A stretch of 64,000 nucleotides of DNA from Ruminococcaceae bacterium AB4001 (GTDB taxonomy: Bacteria; Bacillota; Clostridia; Saccharofermentanales; Saccharofermentanaceae). Shown here piece by piece: positions 44,363-52,554 of this stretch; position 1 is the first letter of the stretch; each line of letters opens with the position of its first letter. The notes beneath the pieces were generated by a model. The model had not been told where the DNA came from. It saw only the letters and a list, made by a program, of their open reading frames with translations, and made no database searches. The DNA is taken from NCBI GenBank assembly GCA_000621765.1, contig KK211344.1:60197-124196 (forward strand). Reading direction: 5' to 3'. A program made the position numbers and the translations under genes.

Positions 44363-45259
44363 TTACTGATCTTCGTCCAGGAATGCCATGAAGTCAGCCA
44401 AAGACTCTTCCGAAGACATGATCTTCGCACGCTTTTCCTCAACCGGTTCCTCAGGCTTCTTCTCTTCAGGTTTCTTCTCTTCAGCCTTGACCTCTTCAGC
44501 CTTTACCGGAGCAGGAGTCTCCTCTGCCTTTGCTTCTACAGGCTTAGCAGCCGGCTGGACTACGGGAGCTGCAGGAGCAGTCTCTGCAGCAGGTTTAGTG
44601 AAGAATACTCCGGTAGTTTCCTTTGCAGCAGGAGCTGCAGATACTTCAGCAGGAGCTTCAGCAACGGGTGCATTTTCGACGACAGGAGCTGCAAGCCTGC
44701 TTGCCATCTCCTCTGCTTCTCTCTTTATCTTCTCGTCTTCATTTTCAGCAGCTTCCTTTTCTGCCGCTTCACGTTCAGCCTTTTCTTTTGCAGCACGTTC
44801 TTTTGCTTCTTCGAGCATATGCTGCTGAAGCTGACGGCGCTCTTCACGTGCCTTCATCTTTGCTTCTTCTTCAGCCTGCTGCTTCTGGGCTTCCTTCATG
44901 TTCTCTTCCATCTGCTTGCGCTTCTCTTCGTTCATATGCGCAATATGGGACGCCTTAAGATCGCCGATGGATTCAGGAGCCTGGACAGCCTTATTCATGA
45001 TCTTGTCCATCTTAGCGCGGCTCTCAGCCTTTGCACGGTCTTCGCTCTCGGCAACTGTAACACCGAGCGCCTTGAGTCTTTCAAGCTCTTCTGCTGAAAC
45101 GCCAGGAGCTGCAGGTCCTGATATAGGCTTAATGACCGTTGTCTTGATATCGACATCTCCGACTTCAGAAACACTGAAGTCTGAAGCTGCTTCCTGAATC
45201 TTCTTCATGTCAGGAATCTCAACGCCAGGTAAAATTTGATATTTCTTCTCTTCTCTCAT
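44363..45259 (-). CDS. Charged coiled-coil protein of the TerY-P locus, 298 aa
   Basis: Unrecognised. After ILPGVEIPDMKKIQEAASDF and a short region, residues ~75-195 form a long Lys/Glu/Ala/Gln-rich helix likely to be a coiled coil (EEKRKQMEENMKEAQKQQAE). The C-terminal third is Ala/Pro/Glu-rich and disordered-looking (TETAPAAPVVQPAAKP-like), ending FMAFLDEDQ. No signal peptide or membrane helix. It is 6 nt downstream of the PP2C gene, last in the VWA-PP2C unit. It may be a scaffold or phosphorylation target of the triad; inference from position. Confidence 0.7.
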   Translation of the reverse strand: MREEKKYQILPGVEIPDMKKIQEAASDFSVSEVGDVDIKTTVIKPISGPAAPGVSAEELERLKALGVTVAESEDRAKAESRAKMDKIMNKAVQAPESIGDLKASHIAHMNEEKRKQMEENMKEAQKQQAEEEAKMKAREERRQLQQHMLEEAKERAAKEKAEREAAEKEAAENEDEKIKREAEEMASRLAAPVVENAPVAEAPAEVSAAPAAKETTGVFFTKPAAETAPAAPVVQPAAKPVEAKAEETPAPVKAEEVKAEEKKPEEKKPEEPVEEKRAKIMSSEESLADFMAFLDEDQ

Positions 45260-45265
45260 AAAACA

Positions 45266-46357
45266 TCATCCTTTAAGGGAAAGTACTAATTCTATCGCAC
45301 CTACGATACAGAGGATAACACCGATAACGAGCAATACAATGGAAAGCTTGCTCACTCTCGAAGGTTCCTTGGCTTCCTTTTCAGGTTCAGCCGCAGCTGC
45401 AGCAACCTTCTGTTCATTTTCGGTTGCAGGCTCAGCGGCAGGCTCTGCTGCAGGTGTGCCGGCGTCTTCTCCAGCGCACTTCTTAATGATCTCGTGCGCA
45501 TTCAAAAGCTCAGGTTTGATAGCCTGAGACAGGTCTCTAAAACTCTCCTGAGATACAGCAAATTTCTCTGCTGTAGTCTCCAAAGCATCCGGAACCGGAG
45601 CCTTCGTGCCCTCAAAATACATAACGCCGAAACTTGCGTCATCACTGACATTGCTTGATCCGACTATAAACTTCTGAACAGTTTCAAGGACTGATTCCTC
45701 GCCCTTTTCCCTGCCGTCAGCAAATGTTTCTGCCATCTTGGCTACAACAGGCTTAACAAGTCCTGCTTCTTCGTTATAGACGCTGTCCTGTACGCCGTCA
45801 GTCATGAGAGCGATAGCGTGAACATCGTCTACAGTCGTCTTCATCAGACGGAGATAGTTATCAGCATGTGCGGCAGTAACGAAATATGTCTTGCCGTCCC
45901 TGTCATTCTGGGGCATGGAGACGGGGCTTACGCCTGAAGGAGATATCCTTACGATAAGTCCGTCACCGATGTGACCGATCATCATTCTCCTGTCCTTGAC
46001 CGCAACGAAAAGCAGAGTGCATGAAAGTCTGTCGATAATATCGATGTTGCGCTCTTCCATGATGTCCGCAAATGCCACGCGGAGCTTTGCCATGAGATAA
46101 CCCCTGACTGCCGCTTCCCTGTTCTCACTGTACAGGGCATCGAAATGATCACAAAGAGTATCGGAGATTACATGGACTGCACAGTCTGATCCGAATCTTG
46201 CATCCGTATACTGCTTGCCGCCGGCGCCGTCAGCTATGCAGACTACCGAAACACCGTTCTTTGAGGTCGCAAAAGAAGCATCCTCACATGGAGTTCCGCG
46301 GTTTACATGCTTATTGCCGATAGTAGTTATCGCGCCAACCGTAATTCCCTTATACAT
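45266..46357 (-). CDS. PP2C-family phosphatase with C-terminal membrane anchor (TerY-P triad)
   Basis: 363 aa. PP2C of the PP2C_2 kind typical of TerY-P triads: entry motif HVNRGTPCEDASF (PCEDA instead of NEDS), CIADGAGG, GHIGDGLIVRI, ALMTDGVQDSVY and SDDASFGVMYF. Residues ~280-325 are an Ala/Pro/Glu-rich linker, and the C-terminus is one membrane helix (IVLLVIGVILCIVGAIELVLSL), so the enzyme is tethered, cytosolic side. It begins within TAATG of the VWA stop. In the triad it should reverse the phosphorylation made by the kinase (47,216). Confidence 0.88.
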   Translation of the reverse strand: MYKGITVGAITTIGNKHVNRGTPCEDASFATSKNGVSVVCIADGAGGKQYTDARFGSDCAVHVISDTLCDHFDALYSENREAAVRGYLMAKLRVAFADIMEERNIDIIDRLSCTLLFVAVKDRRMMIGHIGDGLIVRISPSGVSPVSMPQNDRDGKTYFVTAAHADNYLRLMKTTVDDVHAIALMTDGVQDSVYNEEAGLVKPVVAKMAETFADGREKGEESVLETVQKFIVGSSNVSDDASFGVMYFEGTKAPVPDALETTAEKFAVSQESFRDLSQAIKPELLNAHEIIKKCAGEDAGTPAAEPAAEPATENEQKVAAAAAEPEKEAKEPSRVSKLSIVLLVIGVILCIVGAIELVLSLKG

Positions 46358-47088
46358 TAATCTTCCTCGTTAATAAATTTCATAAAGTCATCGACATCAA
46401 CAGCTGTTCCCTGAGGAGTCGTATCGATATTGTAGAGCGCATCATCGCTCATGCCTGAAGATACGATCGAAGATGAAGATGAACCGAGGAATTCGAAGAG
46501 CTTTCCGAAATCTGCGGAATTGACTGAGATAGGCTCAGCGCGCTTTAAAGAAAGTCTTCTTAAGATATCGAAATCAACACCGGAACCTACGCCGATATTG
46601 AATACAACGAGCTTATCCTGGCTCTCCAATTCATTGCATGCCTTGATGGCAAGTTCCATATTCTGCATTGCATTGGGGCCTTGGGGAGCGCCGTCGGTAA
46701 TGACTACGAGCCAGGGCTGGAAATACTTGATTCCCATCTCCTTATAGCCTTCCTTACGTGCATTGAGAAGCTCTAATGCGGTAAGAACACCCTCACCGAT
46801 AGGAGTAAGCGTTGTGGATGCCGTGATCTCAGGAATACCCTTCTCTTTTGAGATCTTACCGAAAGGCATAACGATGTCTACCTTTGAACCGAAGGTGATG
46901 ATCGCAATATCCGTAGAAGATCTTGTATCATCATTAGCCTTGATGGATGCTACGAAGTTCTGAAGACCCATGTTGAGCTGCTTGATGGGGTTTCCCATCA
47001 TGGAACCTGAAGTATCAAGAGCAAAGCAAATAGGAAGTCTTCTTTTCGTGCTGGTACCGAAATCGGAACTCGAAAAACTGTTCGCCAT
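46357..47088 (-). CDS. VWA-domain protein, TerY-like
   Basis: 243 aa, almost entirely a von Willebrand A domain. MIDAS metal site: FALDTSGSMMG (DxSxS), a later Thr in STTLTPIGEG, and Asp in ITDGAPQG. RRLPICFALDTSGSM is typical of TerY/YegL VWA proteins. The ATG at 47088 is chosen because GGAGGG lies 5 nt upstream. First gene of the VWA-PP2C-coiled-coil operon with its own extended -10 promoter. Expected to bind protein partners in a phosphorylation-controlled way. Confidence 0.88.
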   Translation of the reverse strand: MANSFSSSDFGTSTKRRLPICFALDTSGSMMGNPIKQLNMGLQNFVASIKANDDTRSSTDIAIITFGSKVDIVMPFGKISKEKGIPEITASTTLTPIGEGVLTALELLNARKEGYKEMGIKYFQPWLVVITDGAPQGPNAMQNMELAIKACNELESQDKLVVFNIGVGSGVDFDILRRLSLKRAEPISVNSADFGKLFEFLGSSSSSIVSSGMSDDALYNIDTTPQGTAVDVDDFMKFINEED

Positions 47089-47130
47089 AAAAACCCTCCG
47101 ACTCAAGCGAGTATTTAATTTTCTGATGCG

Positions 47131-47139
47131 ATTATAACA
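47131..47139 (-). promoter_or_regulatory. Extended -10 promoter of the VWA-PP2C operon
   Basis: TGTTATAAT on the minus strand, ~43 bp before the ATG; possible -35 TTGCGC 19 bp further up. Confidence 0.55.
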
Positions 47140-47215
47140 AACAATCGTTAGTCTTGCGCAACATAGTGCAAGATTTATTTAATAACTTAAAAAAAAAGGA
47201 ATGCTGAATAAATCG

Positions 47216-48976
47216 TCAGAACAGACCGAAGAACTTCTTTTTCTTAGGCTCTGCAGCAACAGGCTCGGGAACGGGCTTCGAAGAACCTGAACCTGAAAGC
47301 GGTACAAAAGGAGAATTAGAAGAAGGCTTGCTATCAGTTGTCGCCGGCTTTTCGTCGTCGTTGAATCTGACAGGTCTGAAACTGTTGCTTGTTCCGACAC
47401 TGGAAGATACAAATCTTCCCGTAGGAACATTCGTAAATGACTTCTTCTCAGGAGCAGGCCTTGGCTCTGCACCCTTTTCAGCTCTTGCTTTCTTGGCTTC
47501 GAGCATTGCCCTGATTTCATCAACATTGATAACGGCCTGCTTATAGTTCTCACAAGGGAAAAGCTTATAAGCTTCAGGATCATCGTAAACACAGTTCTCG
47601 AGCTCGTTCATATAAAGCTGTACCGCATCTCTCCAGCATACAGCCTCATAGGACTTACCTTCACGGAATGTCTTGTAGAGCATGACGCGGAGTCTCTCAG
47701 GGAGATATTCCCAGATATGATCGTAACCGCCGACAGGGATGTGCTCGGTATTAGAGTTATCAAGCCTGTACGGGAAATTCTTATTAAGGATCTCTTCCCT
47801 CAGCGTCTCTGCACCGTTCCTTGTGGCATACGGATGCAGACCGCAGAAGAGGATCGTGAATACCAGCATTGCGATGGAGTAATCCTCATCTTCAAGTGTT
47901 CTGACAAAACCTGAGAAATCGCGTCCCCAGAGTCTGGGATCCGTGAATTCCTCTGTTCCTACCGGACAAGGGAGATTGCCGATCTGGCAGCTGTCCATGT
48001 CGATAAGATACTGTGTGGCAGAAGTATAGATGAGTGCATTCTTGAGCTGGATATCACCGGCTACTACATCATGCATATGAAGATAGATGTATTTGCTGAT
48101 GAGCGAAAGAAGCGTCTCACAGACATCAAGTCTCGTCCAGTCGGGGAACTGCTCGATAATGGCATCCGGTCCGTCGAAAACATTGCTTAATGTGGTTCCC
48201 TTACCTATCGTCATCGTATATCCGACAGGAACACCGCGGAAATACAGAAGGTGTCTGGGAACGCAGAACTCAGGCGATGTAATGCCCAGGGCAACAAGCT
48301 TCTTAAGCTTTGCCCATCTTAGAGGCGTGATGACGCCCTTATGATAGATCTTGGCAACATACTTCGGGTTATCGGTCGTGAAGACCATACCCTCAGCGCC
48401 GCCGCTTAATCTCTTGACCAGTGTAAACTTATCGCCTTCAGTGGAAAGAACGATATCATCGATACTTGCTCTGGCATCCGAATCAAGGAAAGTATTGTTC
48501 TTCGCAAGACCGCTTACGGCAGGCGTAGGATTATCCTTGATCATCTCTGCAAGAGAAGAATAAATCTTAAGACCCTTAGGCGAAAGGATCGCAACGTCAT
48601 GGTTGTACTCAACATTCTTCTCGACAAGCCTCTTTGCGAAGATGCTCTTATTCGTAGTAAGAAGACATGACTCGTTAAGGTCCTTGACCTGCTCGATGAA
48701 ATGCTCCGTATTATTCGTATTAACGAGGTGAAGTCTGTTGGTGGTAAGGAGTGTCTGCATCAGTGTGCGCATAGCAGCCTGGACATGTTTGTCTTTGGCA
48801 TCCTGCTGGGCAACGACGCATTTATGAAGGCTCTTGAAGGATTCATTGACATAGCAATCAATGCCGTAATCATTAAACAGATTTACAAGCTCATCAAACC
48901 ATACTCCGTTGGAATACTCCAACACTACGGAGTAATCTAGCACTATCGACAGATACTTGCTGAGTCCTTCGAACAT
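47216..48976 (-). CDS. Atypical serine/threonine kinase with N-terminal PIN-like region (TerY-P triad)
   Basis: 586 aa. Residues ~1-150 resemble a PIN-type domain (SIVLDYSVVLEYSN; CLLTTNKSIFAKRLVEK), though the second acid motif is altered (TTNK where TND is usual). Residues ~185-430 are a divergent kinase: glycine loop SGGAEGMVF, VAK in KYVAKIY, catalytic VVAGDIQLKNAL (HRD-loop Asp and Asn) and LIDMDSCQIG in place of DFG. The kinase form is like YegI of the E. coli TerY-P triad. C-terminal ~110 residues are Ser/Pro-rich and end PKKKKFFGLF, possibly a membrane or partner tag. Upstream of the VWA and PP2C genes but with its own promoter. Confidence 0.85.
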   Translation of the reverse strand: MFEGLSKYLSIVLDYSVVLEYSNGVWFDELVNLFNDYGIDCYVNESFKSLHKCVVAQQDAKDKHVQAAMRTLMQTLLTTNRLHLVNTNNTEHFIEQVKDLNESCLLTTNKSIFAKRLVEKNVEYNHDVAILSPKGLKIYSSLAEMIKDNPTPAVSGLAKNNTFLDSDARASIDDIVLSTEGDKFTLVKRLSGGAEGMVFTTDNPKYVAKIYHKGVITPLRWAKLKKLVALGITSPEFCVPRHLLYFRGVPVGYTMTIGKGTTLSNVFDGPDAIIEQFPDWTRLDVCETLLSLISKYIYLHMHDVVAGDIQLKNALIYTSATQYLIDMDSCQIGNLPCPVGTEEFTDPRLWGRDFSGFVRTLEDEDYSIAMLVFTILFCGLHPYATRNGAETLREEILNKNFPYRLDNSNTEHIPVGGYDHIWEYLPERLRVMLYKTFREGKSYEAVCWRDAVQLYMNELENCVYDDPEAYKLFPCENYKQAVINVDEIRAMLEAKKARAEKGAEPRPAPEKKSFTNVPTGRFVSSSVGTSNSFRPVRFNDDEKPATTDSKPSSNSPFVPLSGSGSSKPVPEPVAAEPKKKKFFGLF

Positions 48977-49060
48977 AAACTTACTTCAAAACCTTCTCTC
49001 CAACGTAATTCTATACCACATATAATATATAAATCAAGAAACGCAAACAAAAATTCTGAT

Positions 49061-49088
49061 ATTATAACAAAAAATCGAACATATTCAA
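49061..49088 (-). promoter_or_regulatory. Promoter of the PIN-like/kinase gene
   Basis: -35 TTGAAT (49083-49088), 16-bp spacer ending TGT, -10 TATAAT (49061-49066), an extended -10. About 85 nt of leader precede the start. Confidence 0.75.
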
Positions 49089-49114
49089 GAAAAAACGACT
49101 ATACGAACAAAAAA

Positions 49115-50977
49115 TCAGCCTATGCCGACCAGTTTCATTAGATATTTAGCATTAGATTGTCTGCTTATTCCGGATGTCAGCTTGTAATCGAAAGTGATAC
49201 CCGAATCAGTGTAGTTCTCCGAGAAGTGATAATACCTTATGTTGTCAAAGCCTTCGGTTGTCCTGTCGATCATCGCATAGTCATGAGTGGTCATAAGACC
49301 GCAGATATAAGGCTTTGACAGATTCTTCAATACTGTGAGAGCGCCCTCGGTCCTGTCATCAGAGTTAGTTCCGCGGAAGATCTCATCAATGAGGAAGAGC
49401 AAAGGCTTTTGCTCCCCTGCTGCCTTAACGATACCTGATATTCTTATAAGCTCTGCCTTAAACGTACTCATATTCTCCTCAAGGCTGTCAACGATCCGCA
49501 TAGAGCTCATGACCCTCATACGGCCCAAAGTCAGACTGGTAGCGGGAACAAGAGCGCCTGTCATGGCAAGTACCGTGCAGACACCGACAGTCCTTATAAG
49601 CGTTGTCTTTCCTGACATATTGGAACCCGTAATGATGGCTATATCACTGTTTACGGTTACCGAATTGCTTACGGCCGTATCATGCGCAAGAAGCGGGTGT
49701 GTAAGATTCTCGCCTTCGAAAAAAGCATTTTCCTTGGGATCATCCGAAGCTACAAATTCAGGGAAAGCGCTCTCCATAAAGACAAGTCCCGTCTGTGCTG
49801 CGCACATAAGGGATTCAAGCTCGGCAAGACTGTCGATATAGACCGGAAGGCTCTTTCCGTATCTGACAGCCCAGTTTCCGAGAAGATGTGCGATCAGATA
49901 ATCAAGAGGTGCAATGAGGTTAAAGATCAGAGCGAATAAAGGCTGGCTTCTTAAGCCTGCAACCCTTAACGCGCCGTCCAGTTTCTTCAAAGATCCGAAA
50001 GCACCCTCAGCGTTTTCATCACCCCTGATAAGGGACTTGATAAGTTCATTTTCAAAGCCCGTACCCTCAAGTATCGAATAGAGCTTGAGCATGGTCTTAA
50101 CCTGTGTCGGCATGCCTTCACAGGCCTTGATGTATTCCTCATTGAACGCGCGGCCAATGACCCAGATAATAAGATTTACTATAAAGCATCCGAGAATGGA
50201 GGCAGCAGCGTGATCAGGATCTACTGCAAAGAAAACAGGAACCGCGATCCAGATAATACAGCCTAAGATACCAAGAACATTTGCTACAGGCTTTGTTTTC
50301 GCACCGTGCTTAGCAAACTCCATAAGGACTTTGGGATCCTTGGTCATCTTTCCGCATCTTGCTGTAGCCTGATAATCCATGAGGAAGTCAGGCTTGGAGC
50401 AGAGCTCTTTTACAGCTGCCTGTCTTCTCTTAAGTTCATCAGTAGTAATATCCGAAACATGACTGTTCAAGAGCTTGTCGGCAAAGCGTCTTCTGCCGAA
50501 AGAAGTCTCAGAAACGTTAAGCAGCGAAAAGAGGGACTTCTTGCCAAAAAGGTCGAGATCTGCACAGTAATCGTGCTCAGGGATATCAAAATCCAGACCG
50601 TACAGTCTTCTTTTGGCAATACCTATGTCTTCTCCCCTCTTTATGCCTTTTACTGCAATGTTGCGGAGCTCATTAAAATCACCGTTGATACGGGCGATAT
50701 AGGATTTGTTGACCTTATCGAGTTCAGTCAGGAAATTGACCTTCTCACTTACTCCGTTATGGATGATGCAGAGCACAATGAAAACTGCAATGAAAAATGC
50801 TCCGGCTATATAAAGCAAGGTGTTCTGTGCTATGAGAGCCCATATGATCATGCCTGCAGCAGCGAGAAAAGATATAAGCCTCAAAAATGATAAAAAGCCG
50901 CTCTGCCTTGTATACTTGGCAAGATCGGCATTTATCACCTGTTCTTTTTCGTTGTAAAAGTTAAGATCAGCTTTCAT
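49115..50977 (-). CDS. Membrane-anchored MutS-family ATPase (MutS7-like)
   Basis: 620 aa. The start ATG at 50977 (MKADLNFYNEKEQ) overlaps the sirtuin stop by 11 nt; a longer frame upstream is only a shadow of the sirtuin tail. Two adjacent membrane helices (about 34-52 and 54-75) precede a MutS core: lever-type middle domain and ABC ATPase with Walker A TGSNMSGKTTLIRT, family motif SSMRI and STFKAELIRI, Walker B FLIDEIFRGTNSDDRTEG. No mismatch-recognition domain is seen. Length and membrane anchor point to the MutS7 (MutSd) family rather than MutS1 or MutS2 (no Smr). Role is unknown in the family. Confidence 0.85.
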   Translation of the reverse strand: MKADLNFYNEKEQVINADLAKYTRQSGFLSFLRLISFLAAAGMIIWALIAQNTLLYIAGAFFIAVFIVLCIIHNGVSEKVNFLTELDKVNKSYIARINGDFNELRNIAVKGIKRGEDIGIAKRRLYGLDFDIPEHDYCADLDLFGKKSLFSLLNVSETSFGRRRFADKLLNSHVSDITTDELKRRQAAVKELCSKPDFLMDYQATARCGKMTKDPKVLMEFAKHGAKTKPVANVLGILGCIIWIAVPVFFAVDPDHAAASILGCFIVNLIIWVIGRAFNEEYIKACEGMPTQVKTMLKLYSILEGTGFENELIKSLIRGDENAEGAFGSLKKLDGALRVAGLRSQPLFALIFNLIAPLDYLIAHLLGNWAVRYGKSLPVYIDSLAELESLMCAAQTGLVFMESAFPEFVASDDPKENAFFEGENLTHPLLAHDTAVSNSVTVNSDIAIITGSNMSGKTTLIRTVGVCTVLAMTGALVPATSLTLGRMRVMSSMRIVDSLEENMSTFKAELIRISGIVKAAGEQKPLLFLIDEIFRGTNSDDRTEGALTVLKNLSKPYICGLMTTHDYAMIDRTTEGFDNIRYYHFSENYTDSGITFDYKLTSGISRQSNAKYLMKLVGIG

Positions 50978-51953
50978 CCTTCTTAGCCTTTGAAGATGAG
51001 GATTTCGCAGTTGTCTTAGCGCCGGACTTCTTTGCAGCAGGCTTCTTAGCGGCAGGTTTCTTTTCTGCTTCAGTAGCCTTGGCCGGAGCTGCCTTCTTAG
51101 CTGTTGTTGTCTTCGCCGTGGTCTTAGTCTTGGAAGCGGCAGGCTTCTTTGCTGTAGTCTTCGCAGCAGCATTCTTTCTGGATATTCTCTTGGGAACTAC
51201 CTTATCCAGGACTTCGCCGACATTATCGTGGATGGTAAGAAGTGCCTTAAGATCCATGTATGTCGAACTCTTGTTGATGATAACGATCCTGTCGTGCTTT
51301 AAGAACTGAGCGAATGTCGCAGCGGGATAAACTGTAAGCGACGTTCCCGCAATGATCATGAGATCACACTTCTTAACAGCCTTGATGGCGTTGTCAACGT
51401 TCTCATGTTCAAGGTTTTCCTCATAAAGGACGATGTCAGGTCTGACGATTCCGCCGCACTTATCGCAATGCGGAACGCCTTCCTGCGCTGCAATATATTC
51501 GATGTTGAACTTCTTTCCGCAATCCATGCAGTAGTTCCTGAATACGGAACCGTGAAGTTCGATAACGCACTTGCTTCCGGCTTCCTGGTGAAGATTATCG
51601 ATGTTCTGTGTGATGATAGCCTTAAGCTTTCCCTGTCTTTCAAGCCTTACGAGCGCCTTGTGGGCCTTGTTCGGTCTTGCATCAGGATAGATGAGCTTAC
51701 GCTTATAGAAATCATAGAAATCATCAGGATGCTCAATGAAAAAATCATGCGCGATGATATCGATAGGTCTGTACTTTGTACCGCTCTCGGTGTTGTAGAT
51801 GCCGGCTCCGCTCCTGAAATCAGGAATACCGCTCTCTGTCGACACACCTGCGCCGCCAAGGAAAACGATATACTTGGACTCTTCGATCAGCTGTTTAAGC
51901 TGCTTGATCTTGTCCTCACGAACACTGCCGAATCTGTCAATCCTAGTTTCCAC
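50967..51953 (-). CDS. Sirtuin (SIR2 NAD-dependent deacylase) with histone-H1-like tail
   Basis: 328 aa, CobB-type NAD-dependent protein deacylase. Motifs: GGAGVSTESGIPDFRSG (NAD), TQNIDNLH, ELHGS (catalytic His), zinc ligands CMDCGKKF and CDKCGG, GTSLTVYPA. The core ends near residue 250; the last ~75 residues are Lys/Ala/Thr-rich with repeated AKK, PAAKK and KTTAK units, like eukaryotic H1 or bacterial Hc1 tails, predicted to bind DNA or other polyanions. GTG start at 51953 with GAGG 8 nt upstream. Second gene of PH protein-sirtuin-MutS7. Confidence 0.93.
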   Translation of the reverse strand: METRIDRFGSVREDKIKQLKQLIEESKYIVFLGGAGVSTESGIPDFRSGAGIYNTESGTKYRPIDIIAHDFFIEHPDDFYDFYKRKLIYPDARPNKAHKALVRLERQGKLKAIITQNIDNLHQEAGSKCVIELHGSVFRNYCMDCGKKFNIEYIAAQEGVPHCDKCGGIVRPDIVLYEENLEHENVDNAIKAVKKCDLMIIAGTSLTVYPAATFAQFLKHDRIVIINKSSTYMDLKALLTIHDNVGEVLDKVVPKRISRKNAAAKTTAKKPAASKTKTTAKTTTAKKAAPAKATEAEKKPAAKKPAAKKSGAKTTAKSSSSKAKKDES

Positions 51954-51967
51954 TACAAAATCCTCTA

Positions 51968-52423
51968 TTAATGAATGTCGACTATTCCGTCACCATCAAG
52001 ATCAACGCCTTCAAGGTCGCCGTGATCATGGAACATTCCGGCAGCGCCGAACATTTCCTTACCGGTAACACGCTTCTCGTCACGTCTAAGCTCAACAAGA
52101 GTACTTAATGCTTTTCTGACCCTGTCAGGAGTCTTGATGTTCTTTATCTCAAGGATGGGAGTAGACTTGTCTGCCGTGGTAAGGATAACCGAACCGACGC
52201 CGAAGATCTTCTGCCATACGCTCTGCTTAAACGTAAGATCCAATATTCTGTACAAAAGGATCTCCTCTGAAGTGACATTGAAAATGCCCTTCTTGAGATA
52301 GAACTTGTTATTGCTGAAACTGTAGATCGTAAAGGAAATAGGCAGACCAAGATAACGTTTTCTGTCCTGCCAAAGGATCTCTTCCTTCTCGGTAAGATTT
52401 GTAAGTCTGTCTATTCTACCCAT
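51968..52423 (-). CDS. PH-domain-like (bPH_2) protein with C-terminal EF-hand-like motif
   Basis: 151 aa. The ATG at 52423 (MGRIDRLTNLTEKE) has GGGAG 7 nt upstream. EEILWQDRKRYLGLPISFTIYSFSNNKFYLKKGIFNVTSEEILLYRILDLTFKQ has the bacterial PH (bPH_2) pattern with a basic-to-hydrophobic turn (shown in part: FTIYSFSNNKFYLKKG). The end HGDLEGVDLDGDGIVDIH contains a DxDGDGxxD calcium-loop-like sequence. No membrane helix. First gene of the sirtuin-MutS7 unit. Confidence 0.78.
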   Translation of the reverse strand: MGRIDRLTNLTEKEEILWQDRKRYLGLPISFTIYSFSNNKFYLKKGIFNVTSEEILLYRILDLTFKQSVWQKIFGVGSVILTTADKSTPILEIKNIKTPDRVRKALSTLVELRRDEKRVTGKEMFGAAGMFHDHGDLEGVDLDGDGIVDIH

Positions 52424-52470
52424 AAATAAGCTCCCTTCAGGAAAGCACAATAAAGCTCTACACAACTTAC

Positions 52471-52500
52471 ATTATAATAAAAAACTGATTTTGTGTGCAA
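52471..52500 (-). promoter_or_regulatory. Promoter of the PH protein-sirtuin-MutS7 operon
   Basis: -35 TTGCAC (52495-52500), 18-bp spacer, perfect -10 TATAAT (52471-52476) on the minus strand, ~48 bp before the ATG. Confidence 0.75.
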
Positions 52501-52518
52501 ACTTATCGAAAATGAAAT

Positions 52519-52534
52519 GTAATATTAATATTAC
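52519..52534. promoter_or_regulatory. Perfect 16-bp palindrome, possible operator
   Basis: GTAATATT/AATATTAC lies 19 bp upstream of the -35 box of the PH-sirtuin-MutS7 promoter and just after the deacetylase-like gene stop. It is A/T-rich with no T tract, so a dimer-binding site is more likely than a terminator. Confidence 0.4.
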
Positions 52535-52554
52535 TCTCAGGTAAAGGCGGCAGA

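Noticed and set aside
44264..45097. A 277-residue plus-strand reading frame, Phe/Leu/Cys/Ser-rich
   Set aside because: It lies opposite the coiled-coil gene and starts inside tRNA-Lys; the composition is a shadow of the Lys/Glu/Ala codons.
50977..51172. An upstream extension of the MutS7-like gene by 65 residues (Leu/Arg/Gln-rich)
   Set aside because: It is the out-of-frame reading of the sirtuin Lys/Ala tail; the ATG at 50977 has a ribosome site and fits the family.
51000..51200. CRISPR-like or direct repeats in the sirtuin 3' end
   Set aside because: The repeated pattern follows Lys/Ala/Thr codons, has no fixed spacer length and is coding.
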